A DNA stretch of 64,000 bases from Paenibacillus sp. SC116 (GTDB lineage Bacteria > Bacillota > Bacilli > Paenibacillales > Paenibacillaceae), in NCBI RefSeq assembly GCF_024733555.1, contig NZ_JANIOF010000001.1, positions 1,918,777 through 1,982,776 of the forward strand, written 5' to 3'. The notes below the pieces were generated by a model that did not search any database, was not told where the DNA came from, and was given only the letters and a program-made list of their open reading frames with translations. Shown here piece by piece: positions 58,207-64,000 of this stretch. Position 1 is the stretch's first letter. Each line of letters starts with the position of its first letter. The position numbers and the translations under genes were made by a program.

Positions 58207-60654
58207 TTATTTATTCAATAAACGATACAAAATAACTGCGGACTCCGCACGATTCGTGGAATCGTTTGGTTTCAACTTGCCTTTATCGCCAACGAGAATG
58301 CCTTTCTCAACTGCCAAGGCTACGTCTGCTTTGAGAGAAGGATGGATCGACTTGTAATCTTTGAACTTCTTCAATACTTGATCCGGATCCGTTACATCTT
58401 TCCAACCATGCTTCTGCTGCAATAAGCGAACTGCAGTAGCTGCGAACTCCGCACGGCTAATTTTAGCTTCTGGCTTGAACGTACCACCTGGATATCCGCT
58501 CAAGATACCTTGATCCGCCGCTGCACGAATGTACTTCGCATACCATTTCGAGCTGCTTACATCCGTAAATGTTTTAGAACCTTCTTTCTCCTTCAGGTCA
58601 AAACCAAGTACGAACATTTTCGCTACTTCACCGCGTGTAGTCGGTGCTTTAGGTGCGAAGCGGTTGCTGCCTACGCCTTCCATAATGCCCAATGCAGAGA
58701 TAAAGTCGATTTTTGGACCAGCCCATGCACGGACTTTACTAATATCGTTGTAGGATACACTACGTCCTGTAATCGCAAGCTCTTCATTGCCATTCTTAAT
58801 TGCATATTCATAATTGCCATTAACAGGTTTCACCGCAGTACTACCCGCAGCTGCTACAACCAATGCACGGCTAGGTAGTTTGAATGATGAGCTCAATGGA
58901 AGTGTTGCTTTTACAGCACCACTTGGCAGTTGCTTGCTGTCTTTCAAACTGAACTCGTATTTATATACATCAGAAGCAACGATTGGGCTATTGTTGAAGC
59001 GATTCTCTTGTCTCGATGTCGTTTTCCATTCTACATCTTCTTGCAGAGAAGCAACATTTAGAGTTGCACGCAATCCGTTCGTCAATACGGATACGTCTGC
59101 TGCTTGCTTAGACTTAAAGAGCTCTTGCAATGCTTTGCTTAAAGATACATGGTACTTCTTCACATCATGAGACCCTGCATCCAAAGTAAGTGCGAACGCT
59201 GGAATCGTAATATCAGACTTCACATTTTTGAATAAGTCTGCCCACTTCTTAAATTGAGTTTCCACTTCATTAACGTAGCTTCTCAAATCATTGTCTGTTA
59301 GCTTCAATATAGCAACGCCATCTTTAACAACAACGAAACGCTTCACATTCAGCTTGGTTACTTCAGCAAATGACTTGTTCAACAACGCATTTAATTCATC
59401 TAGTACACGATTTTTCTCTTCTGTGGATACAGCGCTAGCAAGACGCGATTTAAGCGCAGCCAATTGCTTCTCAAGCTCTTTAAAGTAATTGTTATAATCG
59501 ATAAGGACGCCATCCGAGATACTGCCACCACCACCGCCAGGTAAGTATCCGCCTCCGCCATTGTTCGAACCAGGAGCGATGTAACGAACAGGAATTTGTA
59601 CGTTGCTAAATAGAACTTCGTCTCCACGGAATGCAGTTCCAGCTTTTCTAATATAAGCAGTTACGTAGGCAACTCCATCTTTATTACCTGTCGTTTTTAG
59701 TGTACCGCCTTCTAATTTAACGCCAGTACTCTTATTCTCGTCGAGCTTCAATTCAATATAGCGGTTGTAATCAGAATATGTGACAGTAGTTACACCACCA
59801 TATACATCTGTATACACGCTTTCCGTCACATTTCCGTATACAGCCCCGTATACACTTAACACAACATTCGTACCTTCATTTGTATCTTTTCCGATTAGGT
59901 TCGCATGCGCCCGCACTGCTGCTACAGCCAACGATTCAACAGCTTCATTATAAGTAGTTACTTTAGAAGCTAGTTGCTTATCTGCTGCGCCTACAGTATT
60001 CCAGTCCAGCTTATACGTTTTCGCTATAGCACTGAACTTGTCAGACTCAGCAATGGCGGATACAACCACTTTTTGCAGCTTCGCATTGAAATTCTTGCCG
60101 ATATCCGCTGGATTGCTCAACAATGCTGCGATTTCTTTACTTTGGAACTCTTTTAAGAAGTTGCCTTTAACTTTCGCTGCCAGATCCTCGTAATCTGCTT
60201 TTGTCAATCCAGATTGCAGGCCTGCGTCTTTGGCTGCTTGCTGCAGCACTTTGTCATATGTAGTACTCAATGCACCTAAGGCCTGTGGATCACCAAGCGC
60301 AAACAATTTCAACTGTTTGTAAATGCCGAAAACATTTTCTTTTGTGACAGCATCTTTCTTAAGATCGCTCGGAATCACATTCCAGATCGGGTCAACAACT
60401 TCTCCATACGTTGCATACGTAGCAGAAGTTACATTGTTATAAGTCGCCTTCACAACCGAACGCTCTTTATCGTTCAATGCACCATGTATTTGCTTCGATT
60501 TATTTTCCAACCAAATAATTGGTGACTTAGACTCTTGGGCAGCTTGAATCTTGCTAAGCGCCTCCGCTGTCGACAATGCATTAACAGGAATGCCTGCAAG
60601 TGATCCAACAACTAAACTCGCAGCTAAAGCTGTACTGACGATTTTCTTCTTCAT
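58207..60654 (-). CDS. SLH-domain cell-surface protein
   Basis: An 815-residue secreted protein. The ATG at 60654 follows GGAGGGAAAAGG. Signal peptide 1-27; a helical N-terminal half; a Tyr/Thr/Val-rich stretch at about 264-296 with SVYGAVYGNVTESVYTDVYG; a Gly-rich linker (about 365-385, GGGGYLPGGGGG); and three C-terminal SLH domains (about 640-815: ALGIMEGVGSNRFAPKAPTT; GILSGYPGGTFKPEAKISRA; GILVGDKGKLKPNDSTNRAE) that bind pyruvylated secondary wall polymer. The YGNVTESVY motif is identical to that in RHS1 and RHS2 N-termini, suggesting a shared partner or a mutual contact on the surface. It is its own transcription unit. Confidence 0.9.
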   Translation of the reverse strand: MKKKIVSTALAASLVVGSLAGIPVNALSTAEALSKIQAAQESKSPIIWLENKSKQIHGALNDKERSVVKATYNNVTSATYATYGEVVDPIWNVIPSDLKKDAVTKENVFGIYKQLKLFALGDPQALGALSTTYDKVLQQAAKDAGLQSGLTKADYEDLAAKVKGNFLKEFQSKEIAALLSNPADIGKNFNAKLQKVVVSAIAESDKFSAIAKTYKLDWNTVGAADKQLASKVTTYNEAVESLAVAAVRAHANLIGKDTNEGTNVVLSVYGAVYGNVTESVYTDVYGGVTTVTYSDYNRYIELKLDENKSTGVKLEGGTLKTTGNKDGVAYVTAYIRKAGTAFRGDEVLFSNVQIPVRYIAPGSNNGGGGYLPGGGGGSISDGVLIDYNNYFKELEKQLAALKSRLASAVSTEEKNRVLDELNALLNKSFAEVTKLNVKRFVVVKDGVAILKLTDNDLRSYVNEVETQFKKWADLFKNVKSDITIPAFALTLDAGSHDVKKYHVSLSKALQELFKSKQAADVSVLTNGLRATLNVASLQEDVEWKTTSRQENRFNNSPIVASDVYKYEFSLKDSKQLPSGAVKATLPLSSSFKLPSRALVVAAAGSTAVKPVNGNYEYAIKNGNEELAITGRSVSYNDISKVRAWAGPKIDFISALGIMEGVGSNRFAPKAPTTRGEVAKMFVLGFDLKEKEGSKTFTDVSSSKWYAKYIRAAADQGILSGYPGGTFKPEAKISRAEFAATAVRLLQQKHGWKDVTDPDQVLKKFKDYKSIHPSLKADVALAVEKGILVGDKGKLKPNDSTNRAESAVILYRLLNK

Positions 60655-60995
60655 GAAACCTTTTCCCTCCACGATTGTTATTTATGGATAACTTATTTAA
60701 AAAAACAAGCTCCCAATGATCCTAGTAGCGAATCTGCCACAATCTAGATGTAAAAGTGCTTAACTAAGAAGGCATCTTCACTAAACCAAAATATACCTCA
60801 AATTGTTTATATTCATGTTTTCACATAAAGTTTCTCTTATTCTCCAATTTCATGGAAACTTTTTGTGTTCCTTACTAGATTCCCATCCATTTTTTACACC
60901 TTTTACAGAAAAACGAAACAAAAATAAAAAAAGAAATCCGACGTCTAACTATAAGACGCAGATTTCTTCCATTTAGTTGCAAGTTTGAGTAAAAA
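60655..60995. other. Intergenic region between serC and the SLH gene
   Basis: About 340 bases, AT-rich. It holds the serC terminator (60924-60967) and must contain the SLH gene promoter; no other feature is apparent. Confidence 0.45.
60924..60967 (-). terminator. Terminator of serC
   Basis: GAAATCTGCGTCT / AGACGTCGGATTTC followed by TTTTTTTATTTTT on the minus strand. Confidence 0.85.
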
Positions 60996-62090
60996 TTATC
61001 CGTTTTTAAGTCTAAAGTCTTCCATAAACTGTACTAAAGCCTCACAGCTAGAGCGCGGAACCGCGTTATAAATAGAGGCACGTAGTCCACCTACACTACG
61101 ATGGCCCTTCAATCCTATGAAGCCAGCTTGCTCCGCTTGAGCAGCGAACGCCTTCTCTAATTCTTCGGTTGCGAGACGGAAAGTTACATTCATAATGGAG
61201 CGGCTGTCTTGCTCTGCGCAACCACGATAGAAGCCATCACTGTTATCAATTGCATTATAAAGAAGTTGTGCTTTATATTCATTGGCTACTTGAACTGCAC
61301 TCAAGCCGCCTTGCTCTTTAATCCATTCCAATACAAGCTTCACCATATAAATAGAGAAAGATGGAGGTGTGTTGTACAACGAGTTGTTTTTGTGAGCTGT
61401 GCTGTAGCGCATCATGGTTGGTATCGTCTTTGGACTATTGGCAATGAGCTCTTCCTTAGCAATCACAACCGTAACGCCAGATGGACCCAGATTTTTCTGT
61501 GCACCAGCATAAATCATGCCAAACTGAGATACATCGATTGGACGACACAAAATATCACTGGACATATCTACGATGAGAGGCACATTTCCTGTATCCGGGT
61601 AAGCATGGAACTGAGTTCCTTCAATCGTTTCGTTCGATGTTAGATGCAAATACGCAGCTTGTTCAGGCAATTGTAGATCAGATAAGGATGGAATGCTCAT
61701 AAATTTATTCGCTTCAGATGATGCAACAACTTGTGTTTCTCCCACTAGCTGCGCTTCTTGAATCGCCTTCGTTGCCCAACTTCCCGTATTCACATACGCA
61801 CCGACTTTGCCAGGGGCGAGCAAATTAAGCGGAATCATCGCAAATTGAGTACTTGCTCCACCTTGCATGAACAGCACATCATATCCTGCAGGAATGTTAA
61901 GCAATTCCTTCAGTAGTGACTTCGCCTCATTGTGCACACCCTCGTATACGCCGCCGCGATGCGACATTTCCATAATCGACATGCCTGTGCCTGCAAATTC
62001 GACGAATTCCGACTGCGCACGCTCCAGCACTTCAAGCGGCAATGCTGCCGGTCCAGCATTAAAGTTATAAGCTCGTTGACGTTGTTCCAT
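60996..62090 (-). CDS. serC: Phosphoserine aminotransferase
   Basis: A 364-residue class-V aminotransferase that makes 3-phosphoserine in serine biosynthesis and acts also in pyridoxine synthesis in some bacteria. It starts AYNFNAGPAALPLEVLERAQ, has EMSHRGGVYE, GGASTQFAMIPLNL, SSDILCRPIDV, and the PLP lysine in YAGAQKNLGPSGV, and ends GGLRASIYNAVP. The ATG at 62090 has AAGGTGGGGGACAT; the longer frame to 62165 is not needed for family length. Single-gene unit with promoter and terminator. Confidence 0.95.
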   Translation of the reverse strand: MEQRQRAYNFNAGPAALPLEVLERAQSEFVEFAGTGMSIMEMSHRGGVYEGVHNEAKSLLKELLNIPAGYDVLFMQGGASTQFAMIPLNLLAPGKVGAYVNTGSWATKAIQEAQLVGETQVVASSEANKFMSIPSLSDLQLPEQAAYLHLTSNETIEGTQFHAYPDTGNVPLIVDMSSDILCRPIDVSQFGMIYAGAQKNLGPSGVTVVIAKEELIANSPKTIPTMMRYSTAHKNNSLYNTPPSFSIYMVKLVLEWIKEQGGLSAVQVANEYKAQLLYNAIDNSDGFYRGCAEQDSRSIMNVTFRLATEELEKAFAAQAEQAGFIGLKGHRSVGGLRASIYNAVPRSSCEALVQFMEDFRLKNG

Positions 62091-62218
62091 ATGTCCCCCA
62101 CCTTTTTCCCATGATAGCTTCCGAAATATTATTGTAATGATATCAGGTAATGACATCTCCTTCAACCAATTATTTCACGAAAAATAGAACAAACCTATAT
62201 CAATATTGTTCGGTTATA

Positions 62219-62247
62219 AGCATAATTCACGAATAGTTTATCTTCAA
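62219..62247 (-). promoter_or_regulatory. SigA-type promoter of serC
   Basis: On the minus strand TTGAAG and TATGCT separated by 17 bases, about 130 bases before the serC start. Confidence 0.45.
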
Positions 62248-62283
62248 CACCGTTCCATCCATCACTTATTTCCGAAATAACAG

Positions 62284-62336
62284 AACCCCTCCTCGAGATT
62301 CTCGCTACGAATGGCGTTTTCTCTCAAGGAGGGGTA
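62284..62336 (-). terminator. Terminator of the glutamine synthetase gene
   Basis: Long stem ACCCCTCCTTGAGA / TCTCGAGGAGGGGT; T tract is weak. Confidence 0.6.
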
Positions 62337-62420
62337 TTTGTGTACGTTTTGAAAACTTATTCGAATGATTGCAGCTTCATCATATACTCAAATTCCGCAT
62401 GAAGCAATTCTACCTATATA

Positions 62421-63845
62421 TTAGCAGTCAAAGTATAGGCTGTACTCTTGCGGATGAATACGAATCGCTACTGACTTCGCTTCATTGCGCTTGAAGTTAA
62501 TGTAGTTATTGATGAAGTCTTTGGAGAATACGCCGCCATCGAGCAAGAACTCGTGATCGGCTTCAAGTGCCGCAAGCGCTTCTTCCATCGTACCTGGCAC
62601 GCTGCGAATCTCATGCTTCTCCGCATCAGACAACTCATAAATGTTTTTATCAAATGGACCATAACCAAGAGCACGTGGATCAAGCTTGCGCTTAATTCCG
62701 TCTAGACCAGCCATCAACATAGCCGCGAATGCTAAGTATGGATTAGCTGTAGAGTCAGGTGTACGGAACTCGATACGGCAGCCTTTCGGCGTTACCGCTG
62801 CGACTGGAATACGAATCGCGGCAGAACGGTTACCTTTAGAAAATACCAAGTTAACTGGTGCCTCATAACCAGGAACAAGACGCTTAAAGGAGTTCGTCGA
62901 TGGATTCGTGATCGCAAGCAATGCTGGTGCATGGTGCAAAATACCACCAATATAGTGCAACGCCATTTCGCTCAAGTTCGCATAGCCGCCTTTTTCATAG
63001 AACAACGGTGTATCACCATCAAAAATCGATTGGTGAACGTGCATACCGCTACCGTTATCACCAAACAATGGCTTAGGCATAAACGTTGCTACTTTGCCAA
63101 ATTGACGAGCTGTATTGTGAACGATGTATTTATACGTCAGCAAGTTGTCAGCTGTCTTTCTCAACGTATCGAAGCGGAAGTTAATCTCGCCTTGACCTGC
63201 TGTTGCCACCTCATGGTGATGACGCTCAACACGAAGGCCAGCATCTTGCAGCAATCGACAAATTTCACTGCGCAAATCTTGTTGTGTATCAACTGGAGCT
63301 ACAGGCACGTAACCGCCCTTTGTAGGAATTTTGAAGCCGAGGTTGCCGCCCTCTTCCTTACGGTTCGTATTCCATGCAGCTTCTTCGGAATCTACAAAGA
63401 AGGAAGAACTGTTCATAGAAGTTTCGTAACGCACATCATCGAAAATAAAGAACTCGGACTCAGGAGCGAAATAAGCAGCAGTACCAACGCCAGCCGTTTG
63501 CAAGAATTGCTCTGCTTTCTCTGCAATGCTGCGCGGGTCACGATCATAACGCTCACCATCTGGTGTATGAATGTTACACATAATAATAAGCGTAGCATGA
63601 GAAGTAAACGGATCTACATAACAGCTATTTGTATCAGGCATCATCACCATATCGGATTCCTCGATACCGCGGAAGCCTGGAATAGAAGAACCATCAAAAG
63701 CAACACCATTTACGAACGTTTCAGCTTCCACTTCTGTTGCAGGCAAGCTAATATGGTGCGCACGACCACTTAGGTCTACAAAACGGAAATCTACAAACTC
63801 AATAGCTTTTTCCTTCATTAATTCCAATACACGGTTGACTGACAT
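62421..63845 (-). CDS. glnA: Type I glutamine synthetase (long, beta-like)
   Basis: A 474-residue glutamine synthetase making glutamine from glutamate, ammonia and ATP. Seen are AFDGSSIPGF, FAPESEFFIF, the ammonia/metal region GQGEINFRFDTL, NGSGMHVHQS, the ATP loop KRLVPGYEAPVNL and RIPVAAVTPKGCRIEFRTPD. The length and C-terminal form (DKNIYELSDAEKHEI) resemble the longer GSI-beta enzymes with a Tyr at the adenylylation loop, unlike the 444-residue GlnA of Bacillus subtilis. GGGGAGGAATTGAG precedes the ATG. A GlnR/TnrA box and SigA promoter lie upstream, so nitrogen control is expected. Confidence 0.93.
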   Translation of the reverse strand: MSVNRVLELMKEKAIEFVDFRFVDLSGRAHHISLPATEVEAETFVNGVAFDGSSIPGFRGIEESDMVMMPDTNSCYVDPFTSHATLIIMCNIHTPDGERYDRDPRSIAEKAEQFLQTAGVGTAAYFAPESEFFIFDDVRYETSMNSSSFFVDSEEAAWNTNRKEEGGNLGFKIPTKGGYVPVAPVDTQQDLRSEICRLLQDAGLRVERHHHEVATAGQGEINFRFDTLRKTADNLLTYKYIVHNTARQFGKVATFMPKPLFGDNGSGMHVHQSIFDGDTPLFYEKGGYANLSEMALHYIGGILHHAPALLAITNPSTNSFKRLVPGYEAPVNLVFSKGNRSAAIRIPVAAVTPKGCRIEFRTPDSTANPYLAFAAMLMAGLDGIKRKLDPRALGYGPFDKNIYELSDAEKHEIRSVPGTMEEALAALEADHEFLLDGGVFSKDFINNYINFKRNEAKSVAIRIHPQEYSLYFDC

Positions 63846-63922
63846 CTCAATTCCTCCCCAATTCCGAACATTAATAAGTTATTTACATCTGATTGTTCAC
63901 TTCGTTTTTTGATATTGAAGTT

Positions 63923-63952
63923 ATTATAGAACCTTAGAATATCGTCCGTCAA
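63923..63952 (-). promoter_or_regulatory. SigA-type promoter of the glutamine synthetase gene
   Basis: On the minus strand TTGACG and TATAAT separated by 18 bases, about 80 bases before the start codon. Confidence 0.75.
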
Positions 63953-63980
63953 TACTCATGTCAGGTATTTTTTTATTTCG

Positions 63981-63997
63981 TGTAAGGTTTCCTAACA
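63981..63997 (-). promoter_or_regulatory. GlnR/TnrA-type operator
   Basis: TGTAAGGTTTCCTAACA is a perfect match to the known TGTNAN7TNACA consensus, about 30 bases upstream of the -35 box. Its position upstream of the promoter would suit activation or cooperative repression with further sites. Confidence 0.75.
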
Positions 63998-64000
63998 CCC

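Noticed and set aside
62931-63773. Plus-strand frame of 280 codons
   Set aside because: Shadow of the glutamine synthetase gene on the other strand.
1-64000. tRNA, rRNA genes and CRISPR arrays
   Set aside because: I looked for cloverleaf-like segments, rRNA-like conserved stretches and spaced repeats and recognised none.

Overview
The window looks like chromosomal DNA of a spore-forming Bacilli member, most probably Paenibacillus or a close relative. The grounds are PrkA, an AbrB-type regulator, a DUF2161 nuclease-like protein, TrmL, a ComP-like kinase, an SLH-domain surface protein and strong AGGAGG-type ribosome binding sites. This is judged from gene content only; no database search was possible.

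Left flank (1-11.3 kb) is ordinary chromosome: a partial repeat-rich coat-like protein, prkA, a DUF2161 protein, a PLP aminotransferase, a ComP-like sensor kinase, a coiled-coil membrane protein with a phosphodiester glycosidase, a tiny membrane peptide, an AbrB-like regulator, trmL and a lipoprotein. Right flank (58-64 kb) holds an SLH protein, serC and a glutamine synthetase gene with a perfect GlnR/TnrA-type box at the window edge.

The middle (11.5-58 kb), nearly all on the minus strand, is a polymorphic-toxin island. It has three near-identical secreted RHS proteins of about 1,720 residues (one frameshifted) with different C-terminal toxins: PD-(D/E)XK-like, ADP-ribosyltransferase-like and one unassigned. 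Each is followed by a candidate immunity gene. Around them lie eleven secreted proteins built from unrelated beta-domain repeats (CBM4/9-like, GBS Bsp-like, PA14, FG-GAP-like, W-rich and others). Ten of these carry one lone YD (RHS-type) hairpin at the N-terminus, the C-terminus or both; the eleventh has lost its 5' end. Each RHS gene sits directly downstream of one of these genes with no convincing terminator between, so the repeating unit appears to be [tagged protein]-[RHS]-[immunity]. The RHS N-termini also share the motif YGNVTESVY with the neighbouring SLH protein. I consider this combination the best candidate for an undescribed system: surface-anchored RHS toxins with a family of YD-tagged partner proteins.

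The island shows heavy rearrangement: orphan toxin tips with immunity genes at 12.5-14.4 kb, a deletion scar joining a secretion-gene start to an immunity-gene end, an internally deleted RHS relic at 58 kb, a 220-bp identical block shared by two toxin modules, and many accessory genes broken by single stops or frameshifts. A mobile patch (about 14.4-19.7 kb) holds a HEPN-motif protein, an IS110 element with a candidate bridge-RNA region, a serine recombinase and a rolling-circle Rep.
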